From JALZCH01 sp036387315 (GTDB lineage Bacteria > Acidobacteriota > Blastocatellia > Pyrinomonadales > Pyrinomonadaceae), in the NCBI GenBank assembly GCA_036387315.1, contig DASVTY010000143.1:1-42305 (forward strand): a stretch of 42,305 nt of DNA, written 5' to 3'. A program made the position numbers and the translations under genes. The notes below the pieces were generated by a model that did no database searches, was not told the DNA's origin, and saw only the letters and a program-made list of their open reading frames with translations. This document shows positions 25,145 through 33,427 of the stretch, piece by piece. Position 1 is the stretch's first letter, and every line of letters starts with the position of its first letter.

Positions 25145-26371
25145 ATGAAGCTGCCGCATTTAAAATCCGCCGATTTTGAACAAACCGTCTTTCCCGCGCC
25201 GGAAAAATCTCAAAGCGAGCTGCGTTTCGCCGACCGTCGAACGAGGCGAACGAAAGTTTTAGCGCTTTTCGGGACGCGCCCGGAAGTTATCAAGCTCGCG
25301 CCCGTCGTCCGGCAGTTAAAAGCGAATCGCAAAAAATTTGAAACAATTGTCGTTTCTTCGGGTCAGCACGCCGATTTAATCAAGCCTTTTGTCGAGCTTT
25401 TTAAAATCCGAATCAACCACGATTTGCGCGCGATGCGCCGGAATCAAAAACCGAATGATGTCGCGGCGCGCGTTATGACGGCTTTCGATAAAATTCTAGA
25501 ACTCGAAAAGCCTGACGTTGTGCTTGTGCAGGGCGACACGACAACCGCGCTTGCCGGAGCAATGGCAGCGTTTCATCGTCAGATTGCGGTCGGTCACGTC
25601 GAAGCCGGTCTGCGCTCAGGCTGCGCCGACAGCCCGTTTCCCGAAGAGATGAACCGGCGTTTGATTTCGCAAATCGCCCGTTTTCATTTCGCCGCCACCG
25701 AATTTAACCGCGAAACTCTCATCAACGAGGGCATTAACGCGCGGAACATTTTCGTCACCGGAAATCCGGTCGTTGATGCGCTTCATTCAATCGGTAAAAA
25801 AACAAACGGGCAAGGCGAAATCGCCAGGCTGCTGGCGAAAACAAATGATTTAAAACGGATTTTGCTGACCACTCATCGCCGCGAAAGTTTCGGCGCGACG
25901 ATGACCGAAAATCTGCGCGTTTTGCGCGATTTCGTCGCCAAACACACCGACACCGCTTTGTTTTTTCCGGTACATCCGAATCCGGCGGTGAAACAAGCCG
26001 CCGCTCAAATTTTTGAAGAAAATCCGCGCGTTTTCCTGCTTGAGCCGCTTTCCTACACGGATTTTGCGCGAATAATGGCAAATTCGTGGCTGGTCGTTTC
26101 CGATTCGGGCGGCGTGCAGGAAGAAGCGCCTTCTTTCGGAAAACCGCTCCTGGTTTTACGCGAAAACACCGAGCGACCGGAAGCGATTGCCGCTGGAGTC
26201 GCCAAGCTCGTCGGCGGTTCTCCGCAGCGTCTAAGCAAGCTATTGGAAGAAAATTATCTGGACGAAAGCTGGACAAATTCGGTCAAACAAATCGAAAATC
26301 CATTCGGTGACGGAAGCGCCGCCGCAAGAATCGTCAAAGTTCTTGAAACTCAATTTGCTGCGGTTAATTAA
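25145..26371 (+). CDS. wecB: UDP-N-acetylglucosamine 2-epimerase, non-hydrolysing
   Basis: Epimerises C2 of UDP-GlcNAc or a UDP-diacetamido sugar through a glycal intermediate. Family blocks are LALFGTRPEVIKLAPVV, QGDTTTALAGAMAAF, GHVEAGLRSG, FPEEMNRRLI, TGNPVVDAL, TTHRRESFG, and SDSGGVQEEAPSFGKP. The protein carries an extra ~35-residue charged N-terminal extension before the first strand, so the true start may be further downstream. It begins the glycan cluster; with the aminotransferase, oxidoreductase and acyltransferase downstream, a WbpI-like role is possible. Confidence 0.9.
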   Translation: MKLPHLKSADFEQTVFPAPEKSQSELRFADRRTRRTKVLALFGTRPEVIKLAPVVRQLKANRKKFETIVVSSGQHADLIKPFVELFKIRINHDLRAMRRNQKPNDVAARVMTAFDKILELEKPDVVLVQGDTTTALAGAMAAFHRQIAVGHVEAGLRSGCADSPFPEEMNRRLISQIARFHFAATEFNRETLINEGINARNIFVTGNPVVDALHSIGKKTNGQGEIARLLAKTNDLKRILLTTHRRESFGATMTENLRVLRDFVAKHTDTALFFPVHPNPAVKQAAAQIFEENPRVFLLEPLSYTDFARIMANSWLVVSDSGGVQEEAPSFGKPLLVLRENTERPEAIAAGVAKLVGGSPQRLSKLLEENYLDESWTNSVKQIENPFGDGSAAARIVKVLETQFAAVN

Positions 26372-26379
26372 AGTTTTTG

Positions 26380-28137
26380 ATGAGCGAAATTGCGACAAAA
26401 AAAGAATCAGCGACGAAACCGAATTTATTGACGGTTCTGCTCGAAGATTATTTTCAGGTCGGAGCGTTTGACCGCCTTATTCGTGAACAAACCTGGTCGC
26501 GCTTTGAGCCGCGTTATGTCCAAAATACGCTCAAAACTTTAGATTTACTCGATAAACACAACGTCAAAGCGACGTTTTTCGTTCTCGGATGGATTGCCGA
26601 AAACACGCCCGATTTGATTCGGGAGATTGCCGGTCGCGGTCACGAAATCGCTTCGCGCGGCTATAACCACTGCCCGCTTTCCAGAATGTCGCCCGCCGAG
26701 TTTCGCGCCGACGCCCGCCGAACGCGAGAAGTTTTGGAACGCGCGAGCGGGCAGAGAGTTTTCGGACATCGCGCGGCTGAAAAATTAAATTACACGCGCG
26801 ATTTGTGGACGCTTGATGTTTTGGCGGAAGAAGGTTTTGTTTACGACGCTTCGTTTTTGCCGACCTGGAAGGGAATCAAAAACGCTCTTTTGCGCCGCGC
26901 CGCGCACGAACACCGCGCCGCCGGAAAGACAATCTGGGAAATTCCTTATTCGACCGCGCGAGTCGGGAATTATTTGCTCCCGATTTCCGGCGGAAATTAT
27001 TTCCGCCAGCTTCCTTACACGCTGATGCGGCGTAAAGTCCAAAACTGGATTGAAACCGAAGACGCGCCGTTTGTTTTGTATTTCCACGTCTGGGAATTGG
27101 ACGAAGAACAGCCGCGCATCAACGCCGCTTCGCGGATGACGCGCGTTCGGCATTATCGCAAATTGGATAAAATGGCTTGGATTTTAAACGAAAATCTGAG
27201 CCGCTACCGATTTACCAATTGTTCCGAGTTTCTTGGTTTAGCAGATGTTCACCGCCGAGACGCAGAGACGCAGAGAATTAGAAATAATGAGAAGTTTGAA
27301 GAATCAAATCTCGTTACACTCTCTTTAAAAAACTCTGCGTCTCTGCGTCTCGGCGGTGAAAAAAAGGAAAAAGTAACAATCGTCATCCCTTGCTACAACG
27401 AAGAAAAATCGCTGCCGTATCTGGCGAACACGCTGAGAAGTCTGGAAAACGCGCTCGATTACGACTTGTCTTTTATTTTCGTAGATGATTGCAGCAAGGA
27501 CGCAACGTTTGAAAAATTAAAAGAGCTGTTCGGCGCGCGAACGAATGTCAGAATCATCCGCCACGATGAAAACAAAGGCGTCGCGGCTGGCATTATGACC
27601 GGATTGCGAGCGGCGGAAACCGAAATCGTTTGCTCGATTGACGCGGATTGCACTTACGATCCGCACGAATTGACGCAGATGATTCCGCTTTTAACCGAAG
27701 ACGCGGCAATGGTTACGGCTTCGCCGTATCATCCGGCTGGCGGCGTGCGCAACGTTCCGGCTTGGCGTTTGAGCTTATCGAAAGGCGCATCTTTTCTTTA
27801 CAAAACAGTTTTGCGCCAGAAACTTTCTACTTACACAAGCTGTTTCCGGGTTTATCGCCGCAGCCGGATTGAAAACGTCGAATTGCAGGAAAACGGATTT
27901 TTGGGCGTCGCGGAAATGCTCGGAAAATTGGTTTTGCGCGGCGAAAGAGTCGTCGAACATCCGGCAATTTTGGAAGTCCGATTGTTCGGTTTCTCAAAAA
28001 TGAAAACCGCCAGAACAATCGCCGGACACATAAAATTACTAACCAAACTGGGCAGAATGCGTTTGCAGAACAAAAAATTGAACGAAACCGAAAAAATAGC
28101 GGTTAGCCCCGCAAAATTGGAAAATAAAAAAATATGA
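26380..28137 (+). CDS. Fusion: XrtA-type polysaccharide deacetylase + GT2 glycosyltransferase
   Basis: Residues ~15-288 match the XrtA/PEP-CTERM polysaccharide deacetylase family with its C-terminal DUF3473 part (ATFFVLGWIAE, GHEIAS, FYFHVWELD-like segment). Residues ~330-585 are a GT2 enzyme (VTIVIPCYNEEKSLPYL, FVDDCS, SIDADCTYDP). Three deacetylase motif positions are changed: LLEDYF lacks the first Asp of DVEDYF, R93 replaces the first metal His in SRGYNH, and RAA replaces RAP, so the domain may be inactive. The linker (~290-327) is the translation of hairpin H3. ATG at 26380 chosen. It overlaps the aminotransferase start by ATGA. Confidence 0.85.
   Translation: MSEIATKKESATKPNLLTVLLEDYFQVGAFDRLIREQTWSRFEPRYVQNTLKTLDLLDKHNVKATFFVLGWIAENTPDLIREIAGRGHEIASRGYNHCPLSRMSPAEFRADARRTREVLERASGQRVFGHRAAEKLNYTRDLWTLDVLAEEGFVYDASFLPTWKGIKNALLRRAAHEHRAAGKTIWEIPYSTARVGNYLLPISGGNYFRQLPYTLMRRKVQNWIETEDAPFVLYFHVWELDEEQPRINAASRMTRVRHYRKLDKMAWILNENLSRYRFTNCSEFLGLADVHRRDAETQRIRNNEKFEESNLVTLSLKNSASLRLGGEKKEKVTIVIPCYNEEKSLPYLANTLRSLENALDYDLSFIFVDDCSKDATFEKLKELFGARTNVRIIRHDENKGVAAGIMTGLRAAETEIVCSIDADCTYDPHELTQMIPLLTEDAAMVTASPYHPAGGVRNVPAWRLSLSKGASFLYKTVLRQKLSTYTSCFRVYRRSRIENVELQENGFLGVAEMLGKLVLRGERVVEHPAILEVRLFGFSKMKTARTIAGHIKLLTKLGRMRLQNKKLNETEKIAVSPAKLENKKI
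27248..27360. repeat. Tandem-unit hairpin H3 inside the fusion gene (GACGCAGA units)
   Basis: Arms 27248-27275 and 27333-27360 are perfect 28-base reverse complements around a 57-base loop, built on GACGCAGA 8-mers. It starts a few codons after the deacetylase domain ends (FTNCSEFLGLA) and stops just before the glycosyltransferase starts. Confidence 0.95.
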
Positions 28138-29363
28138 ATCCTGTTTTAACTCAAGAATTAATGACCTTGCCTTCCGACCAGGACGCTTCGGGCAGAACCT
28201 TCGGCGCGGAAGAATTGGAACTGCTCGCCGAAGTTTTAAAAAGCGGCACTTTGACCACAACCAAAGGCAAATTCGGCAAAACACTGGAAAAGAAATTCGC
28301 CGAAAAAATGGGCGCGAAACACGCTTACGCCTGCACTTCAGGCACGGCTGCGATTCACTGCGCGATTGCCGCGATAAATCCGAATCCGGGCGACGAAATC
28401 GTCACGACTTCAATCACCGATATGGGCGCGCTGTCGCCGGTTGTTTATCAAGGCGCGATTCCGGTTTTCGCGGACGTTGATCCGGTGACTTGCAATGTCA
28501 CGGCGGAAACGATTGAAAAAGTTTTGAGCGAGCGGACGAAAGCAATCATCGTCACGCATCTTTTCGGAAATCCGTGCGAAATGCAGCCGATTATGGAATT
28601 GGCGCGGGTGCGCAAAATTCCGGTCATCGAAGACACGGCGCAAGCGTTTTTAGCCGAAGAAAACGGAAAATTTGCCGGAGCAATCGGCGACATCGGCTGT
28701 TACAGCTTGCAGCAGGGCAAACACATCACGACCGGCGAAGGCGGAATGGTCGTGACAAACGACGATGCGCTCGCGCGACGGATGTTTCTGTTCATCAACA
28801 AAGCATGGGGCTACGGCGATCAGAATCCCGATCATTATTTTCTGGCTTTGAATTACCGCGTCAGCGAATTGCAGGCGGCGGTGGCGGTCGCGCAAATGGA
28901 CAAGCTCGATTTCTCCGTCTCGAACCGCGTCAAAACCGCCGAGAAACTGACCGAAATGCTGCAAGGAATTGACGGAATCGAAACGCCCCACGTTGCCGAA
29001 GGCGCAAAGCACGTTTATTGGAAGTATTGTCTGCGGGTTGACGACACGAAAATCGAAGGCGGCGCGGTCGGAATGGCGAAGCTGCTCAAAGAGAAAAATA
29101 TCTTTTCAGCGCCGCGCTACATCATCAAACCGGCTTTTGCGTGCGAGGTTTTCCGCGAGCAAAACACATTCGGCGACAGCCATTTCCCCTTCAATCTGGC
29201 AAGACCCGAAGCCGTTGACTATGCGCCGGAAAAATTCCCCGGAACTTTCAAAGGCTTGCACGACATTCTCGTTCTGCCCTGGAACGAGCGTTACACCGAC
29301 GATCACGTTTCTTACATAGCCGCCGCCGTGCGCGAAGCCGCTGCGAAATTAAAAATGAATTAA
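28134..29363 (+). CDS. DegT/DnrJ/EryC1-family PLP aminotransferase
   Basis: Transfers an amino group to a keto-sugar nucleotide. The fold-type I blocks are TSGTAAIHCAI, the Asp of IPVIEDTAQAF, and the PLP Lys196 in QQGKHITTGEGG. At 409 residues it is a little longer than the typical ~370. It overlaps the end of the fusion gene by 4 bp, and a Gfo/Idh dehydrogenase and an acyltransferase follow, which together resemble the WbpE-WbpB-WbpD steps for a 3-acetamido group on a UDP sugar. Confidence 0.88.
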   Translation: MNPVLTQELMTLPSDQDASGRTFGAEELELLAEVLKSGTLTTTKGKFGKTLEKKFAEKMGAKHAYACTSGTAAIHCAIAAINPNPGDEIVTTSITDMGALSPVVYQGAIPVFADVDPVTCNVTAETIEKVLSERTKAIIVTHLFGNPCEMQPIMELARVRKIPVIEDTAQAFLAEENGKFAGAIGDIGCYSLQQGKHITTGEGGMVVTNDDALARRMFLFINKAWGYGDQNPDHYFLALNYRVSELQAAVAVAQMDKLDFSVSNRVKTAEKLTEMLQGIDGIETPHVAEGAKHVYWKYCLRVDDTKIEGGAVGMAKLLKEKNIFSAPRYIIKPAFACEVFREQNTFGDSHFPFNLARPEAVDYAPEKFPGTFKGLHDILVLPWNERYTDDHVSYIAAAVREAAAKLKMN

Positions 29364-29367
29364 ACCA

Positions 29368-29423
29368 CAGAGGACACAAAGGACACAGAGGATAAAACAT
29401 AACATCTCTGTGTCCTTTGTGGT
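29368..29423. repeat. Tandem-unit hairpin H4 (GGACACARA units)
   Basis: CACAAAGGACACAGAG (29375-29390) pairs perfectly with 29406-29421 around a 15-base loop. The left side holds an extra copy of the ~9-base unit. It fills the 71-bp gap between the aminotransferase and the oxidoreductase. Confidence 0.85.
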
Positions 29424-29434
29424 GAATTTTCATT

Positions 29435-30421
29435 ATGACAAAATCTCTCAAATTCGGATTAATCGGCGCGGGCGGAATCGCGCAGACTTATGCTCAGGCG
29501 TTTCAAACGAGCGAATACTGCGAGCTTACGGCAGTAGCCGATACGCGCGTTGAAGCCGCAAATGCTTTAGCCGAAACATGCGGCGCGCGGGTTTACGAAA
29601 ATTACAAAGATTTGGCGAAAAACGAAACCGGTTTAGACGCCTTGATCGTCGCTACGCCGCCCGCAACGCATCCCGAAATCGTCATTCATTTTCTGAATCG
29701 AGGCGCGAATGTTTTGTGCGAAAAGCCTTTGTGTTTGAACGCAAATGACGCGCGCGAGATGATTTCAGCCGCCGAGCGAGCCGGAACGGTTTTCACAATG
29801 GCGTCTAAATTTCGTTACGTTGAAGATGTAATAACAGCCAAATCTCTGTTAGCTTCGGGAATCCTGGGTGAGATTTTGCTTTTTGAAAACGCTTTCACCG
29901 CGCGCGTTGATATGACGCGGCGTTGGAATTCAGATATGAATCTGAGCGGCGGCGGCGTTTTGATTGATAACGGCACGCATTCGGTTGACATTGTTCGCTA
30001 TTTCCTCGGCGCAATCTCGGAAGTTTTGACAATCGAAGGCGCGAAAGGTCAGAACATCGCGGTCGAAGACAACGTGCGGATGTTTTTGAAAACCGAAACG
30101 AACGTTCAGGCGACAATTGATCTGACCTGGAGCATCAACAAAGATTTGCCGTATTTCATCAGCATTTACGGCGCAAACGGCACTTTGCATGTCGGCTGGC
30201 GAGAATCGAAATACAAGCTGCATTCAAATCCCGATTGGACAATTTTCGGCAAAGGCTACGATAAAGTTCAGGCTTTCCGCTCGAAGATCGAAAACTTCGC
30301 GGGCGCAGTTGGCGGCAAAGACGAATTATTGATAAAGCCAACCGACGCTCTCGCATCGGTTCAAGTTATCGAAGCCGCTTACGCTTCGATGAACCAAAAT
30401 CATTGGACTAAAGTTTCCTGA
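29435..30421 (+). CDS. Gfo/Idh/MocA family oxidoreductase, cytoplasmic
   Basis: NAD-dependent sugar dehydrogenase. It has the Rossmann motif GLIGAGGIAQTYAQAF, the EKP motif (NVLCEKPLCL) and the C-terminal segment GGGVLIDNGTHSVDIVRYF with the catalytic Asp/His pair. No signal peptide, unlike the Tat-exported paralogue at 1179. Between a DegT aminotransferase and a hexapeptide acyltransferase, it probably forms the 3-keto sugar nucleotide (WbpB-like role). Confidence 0.88.
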   Translation: MTKSLKFGLIGAGGIAQTYAQAFQTSEYCELTAVADTRVEAANALAETCGARVYENYKDLAKNETGLDALIVATPPATHPEIVIHFLNRGANVLCEKPLCLNANDAREMISAAERAGTVFTMASKFRYVEDVITAKSLLASGILGEILLFENAFTARVDMTRRWNSDMNLSGGGVLIDNGTHSVDIVRYFLGAISEVLTIEGAKGQNIAVEDNVRMFLKTETNVQATIDLTWSINKDLPYFISIYGANGTLHVGWRESKYKLHSNPDWTIFGKGYDKVQAFRSKIENFAGAVGGKDELLIKPTDALASVQVIEAAYASMNQNHWTKVS

Positions 30422-30431
30422 AATGAATCAA

Positions 30432-30510
30432 TTAGCCACGAACAAACACGAAACTACACGAAAATTTTATTGAAATTATTTCGTGTAGTTTCGTGTTTGT
30501 TCGTGGCTAA
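30432..30510. repeat. Tandem-unit hairpin H5 (CACGAA decamers)
   Basis: Arms 30432-30463 and 30479-30510 are perfect 32-base reverse complements around a 15-base loop, each containing three ~10-base units that start with CACGAA. It occupies 79 of the 95 bp between the oxidoreductase and the acyltransferase and ends 6 bases before the ATG. Confidence 0.95.
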
Positions 30511-30516
30511 AATCTT

Positions 30517-31119
30517 ATGATTAAAATCCACCCGACGGCGATAATTGAAAAAGCGGTTGAAATCGGCGAAGGCACGAGCGTATGGGACAACGTCCACATT
30601 CGACACGGCGCACAAATTGGCGAGGAATGTATTGTCGGCGAAAAAACCTACATTGCTTACGACGTGAAAATCGGCAGCCGCGTCAAAATCAACGCTTCGG
30701 TTTACATCTGCGCGGCAGTGACGATTGAAGACGGCGTGATGATTTCCGCGCACACAGTATTTACCAACGACCGTTTTCCGCGCGCCACAATGCCGGATTT
30801 AAAATCTCTGCGCCCGTCCGAACCCGACGAACACACTTTGCCGACTCTGGTGCGCGAAGGCGCGACAATCGGCGCAAACTGCACAATCGGCAACGATTTG
30901 GAAATCGGACGGTGGGCGATGGTCGGAATGGGAAGCATTGTCACAAAATCCGTGCCGGATTTTCATCTTGTCTTAGGCTCGCCCGCGCGCTCAATCGGTG
31001 CGGTCTGCAAATGCGGGCAGCTTTTTCATAAATTCGACAACTCGACGCAAACAGAATTTGAGTGCGTTTGCGGTTTGAAATATAAAGTTGAAAACAGCGT
31101 CGTAAAAGAAATTAATTGA
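30517..31119 (+). CDS. Hexapeptide-repeat N-acyltransferase with C-terminal zinc ribbon
   Basis: Left-handed beta-helix acyltransferase of 200 residues. Hexapeptide repeats run from IHPTAIIEKAVEIGEG to about residue 150 (GNDLEIGRWAMVGMGSIV), followed by GSPAR, the usual end of the helix. The C-terminal CKCG...CVCG pair is a small zinc-ribbon-like tail seen in some WbpD/WlbB homologues. It likely acetylates the 3-amino group made by the upstream aminotransferase. No Shine-Dalgarno is visible because hairpin H5 runs almost up to the start codon. Confidence 0.88.
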   Translation: MIKIHPTAIIEKAVEIGEGTSVWDNVHIRHGAQIGEECIVGEKTYIAYDVKIGSRVKINASVYICAAVTIEDGVMISAHTVFTNDRFPRATMPDLKSLRPSEPDEHTLPTLVREGATIGANCTIGNDLEIGRWAMVGMGSIVTKSVPDFHLVLGSPARSIGAVCKCGQLFHKFDNSTQTEFECVCGLKYKVENSVVKEIN

Positions 31120-31124
31120 AAAAT

Positions 31125-31481
31125 ATGACGAAATACTTTTTCTTAAGCATAATTTTAGGTTTGTTGTTTTCTATTTCAGTCTTGGCGCAAAATTCCGATT
31201 TGACTTGGCAAGAATTGAAAAAACAACAAACAGAAGAAAGAGTTTCCCTCGAAAATATGCAAAAGGAAACTCTAAACAAAATGGTTGAAGTTCAAAAACT
31301 CCAATTAGATACAATGAAAGCAGAAAGCTCTGCAAATGCTAATGACATTTTGCTTTTAGTTGAAAAACAAACACTTGAAAGAAAAGAAATTGCAAAAGTT
31401 TATTCAGAAGAGCGAATAAAGCTGTTGCAAACTCACGCAGAAGAAAGAAAACTATTCTTAACAAACGAGCAAAAGAAATAG
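31125..31481 (+). CDS. Small exported coiled-coil protein, unknown function
   Basis: 118 residues from the ATG at 31125: a signal peptide (FFLSIILGLLFSISVLAQ) then a single charged helix rich in Glu, Lys and Gln with Leu spacing suited to a coiled coil (LKKQQTEERVSLENMQ onwards). I do not recognise a family. It starts 5 bp after the acyltransferase and ends 5 bp before the FAD oxidoreductase, so it belongs to the same transcript. Base composition is more AT-rich than in its neighbours. Confidence 0.65.
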   Translation: MTKYFFLSIILGLLFSISVLAQNSDLTWQELKKQQTEERVSLENMQKETLNKMVEVQKLQLDTMKAESSANANDILLLVEKQTLERKEIAKVYSEERIKLLQTHAEERKLFLTNEQKK

Positions 31482-31486
31482 ACTCA

Positions 31487-32821
31487 ATGCCGCAAAACAT
31501 TGCAATTGTTGGTTCGGGGTTTCTTGGCTTAACTCTAGCTTTAAGATTAGCTGAAACAAGCAAAAAAGTTACTATTTTTGAATCTGCAAGTGAAATCGGC
31601 GGGCTTGCTTCGGTTTGGAATTTGGGTGATATAATTTGGGACAAGCATTATCACGTCACTTTGCTTTCGGATTTGCGTTTAAGAAAAATACTTGCCGAAA
31701 TCGGACTTGAAAACGAGCTTGAGTGGCGCGAAACGAAAACCGGGTTTTATACCGACGGCAAGCTCGTTTCAATGTCGAACACGCTCGAATTTCTGCGTTT
31801 TCCGCCGCTCGATTTGATTTCAAAATTCCGGCTTGGCGCGACAATCTTTTACGCCTCGCGCATTAACGATTGGAAAAAATTAGAACAAATTTTAGTCGCC
31901 GATTGGCTCGAAAAACTATCGGGTGGGAAAACCTTTCAAAAAATCTGGCTGCCGCTGCTGCGCGCAAAATTGGGCGAAAGTTACCGTGAAACGAGCGCGG
32001 CGTTTATCTGGGCGACGATTCAACGGATGTACGCCGCCAGAAAAAGCGGACTCAAAAAAGAAATGTTCGGCTATGTTCACGGTGGTTACGCGCGCGTTTT
32101 GGAAAAGCTCGGTAAGCATCTTCGGGAAAAAGGCGTTGAAATCAGATTAAATTCGCGCGTCGAAAAAATCGAAAAGAAATCTGACGGCGGCGTTCTAATT
32201 TATCAGAAAGATAACTGTAAAACAGTTGACAGTTCAAAGTTGACAGTTGACAGTTTTGATTCCGTTTTTATCACCGCGCCCACAAATGCTGCGGCGAAAA
32301 TTTGTCCGCAATTGACCGAAATTGAGAAAGAACGATTGAATCAAATTCGTTATCAGGGAATCGTCTGCGCGTCGGTTTTGATGAAGAATTCGCTCTCGCC
32401 TTTTTATGTGACCAACATTACGGACGACGCGCCGTTTACAGCCGTGATTGAGATGTCTGCGCTGGTTGATAAATCGGAATTCGGCGGAAACTCGCTTGTC
32501 TATTTGCCGAAATATGTCGCGCCGGACGACGCGATGTTTGAGAAAACTGACGACGAAATCAAGGAAACGTTTCTTGCGGCGCTCGAAAAAATGTACGCGC
32601 ATTTCCGGCGCGCCGATGTTTTGGAATTTAAAATATCGCGCGTTCGACAGGTTTTTGCGCTTTCGACTTTGAATTATTCCGCCAATCTTCCTTCAATGAA
32701 AACCTCGCTCGAAAACGTTTTTATTGTTAATTCGGCTCAAATTACGAACGGCACTTTAAACGTCAACGAAACCATTGCGCTTGCGGAACGCGCGCTGTTT
32801 GATTTAAAACAGATTGCGTGA
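31487..32821 (+). CDS. FAD/NAD(P)-dependent oxidoreductase (protoporphyrinogen oxidase/amine oxidase-like)
   Basis: The N-terminal Rossmann motif NIAIVGSGFLGLTLALRLAE and the GGLAS segment bind FAD. The C-terminal part NVFIVNSAQITNGTLNVNETIALAERA is the second FAD-contact motif. Homologues often occur in glycan clusters, sometimes in desaturation or mutase-like reactions; no specific reaction can be assigned. Around residues 243-258 the chain contains a stretch (NCKTVDSSKLTVDS) encoded by a tandem heptamer array, which looks like an in-frame insertion. It overlaps the DUF2085 gene by GTGA. Confidence 0.82.
   Translation: MPQNIAIVGSGFLGLTLALRLAETSKKVTIFESASEIGGLASVWNLGDIIWDKHYHVTLLSDLRLRKILAEIGLENELEWRETKTGFYTDGKLVSMSNTLEFLRFPPLDLISKFRLGATIFYASRINDWKKLEQILVADWLEKLSGGKTFQKIWLPLLRAKLGESYRETSAAFIWATIQRMYAARKSGLKKEMFGYVHGGYARVLEKLGKHLREKGVEIRLNSRVEKIEKKSDGGVLIYQKDNCKTVDSSKLTVDSFDSVFITAPTNAAAKICPQLTEIEKERLNQIRYQGIVCASVLMKNSLSPFYVTNITDDAPFTAVIEMSALVDKSEFGGNSLVYLPKYVAPDDAMFEKTDDEIKETFLAALEKMYAHFRRADVLEFKISRVRQVFALSTLNYSANLPSMKTSLENVFIVNSAQITNGTLNVNETIALAERALFDLKQIA
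32213..32256. repeat. In-frame heptamer array H8 within the FAD oxidoreductase
   Basis: Five consecutive heptamers related to ACAGTTG (32222-32256) follow a small AACTGT-AAA-ACAGTT hairpin (32213-32227). It looks like a shortened member of the tandem-unit hairpin family. Confidence 0.75.
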
Positions 32822-33408
32822 ATCCGGCAGTCGAAAACTACATTTCTCCGCTAAAGACCAAAAACCTTGATTGGAAGGCGTGGATCGGATGCGCGTTTGT
32901 CGTCGCATTATGGGTTGGTTTAATCGCCGCCGCACCAATTTTAAAAGCGGGCGGTTCGGAGATTGCCCACTACATTTACGCGCCTTTTTCGTTTCTTTGT
33001 CACCAGATTTCCGAACGCTCGCCGCATCTGGCGGGCGAGCCGCTTGCGGTTTGTTCGCGCTGTTTCGGTGTTTATGCGGGCTTGGCGATTGGAATTGCCG
33101 CGTTTCCGTTTGTGCGCTCAATTAGCGATACAAACGCGCCGCCGCGCATTGTTTTGTTTCTTGCGCCCGTTCCGACCGCAATTGATTTTGCTTTGGGATT
33201 TTTCGGGATTTGGGAAAATACGCATTTTTCCAGATTTGTGACCGGCGCGATTTTGGGCGCGGTTTGCGCGTTTTTCGTCGTTCCCGGAATTGTTGAAATT
33301 AACCGTTTTTTGTGGCTTAAAAATAAAAAGAAAGCTCCGGTAAAAACTGTTTCGCCGAAGTCGAATTCCGCGCCGAGCGATTACAGCCGACCGGATTTGC
33401 GAATTTGA
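32818..33408 (+). CDS. DUF2085 membrane protein
   Basis: About 196 residues with three to four transmembrane helices. The family signature is clear: FLCHQISERSPHLAGEPLAV followed by CSRCFGVYAGL, with conserved His and Cys residues. The function of DUF2085 proteins is unknown. GTG start overlapping the stop of the previous gene (GTGA). The C-terminal ~30 residues are a basic, Pro/Ser-rich cytoplasmic tail. Confidence 0.85.
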   Translation: MNPAVENYISPLKTKNLDWKAWIGCAFVVALWVGLIAAAPILKAGGSEIAHYIYAPFSFLCHQISERSPHLAGEPLAVCSRCFGVYAGLAIGIAAFPFVRSISDTNAPPRIVLFLAPVPTAIDFALGFFGIWENTHFSRFVTGAILGAVCAFFVVPGIVEINRFLWLKNKKKAPVKTVSPKSNSAPSDYSRPDLRI

Positions 33409-33427
33409 ATTTTATTGAACCAACTGA

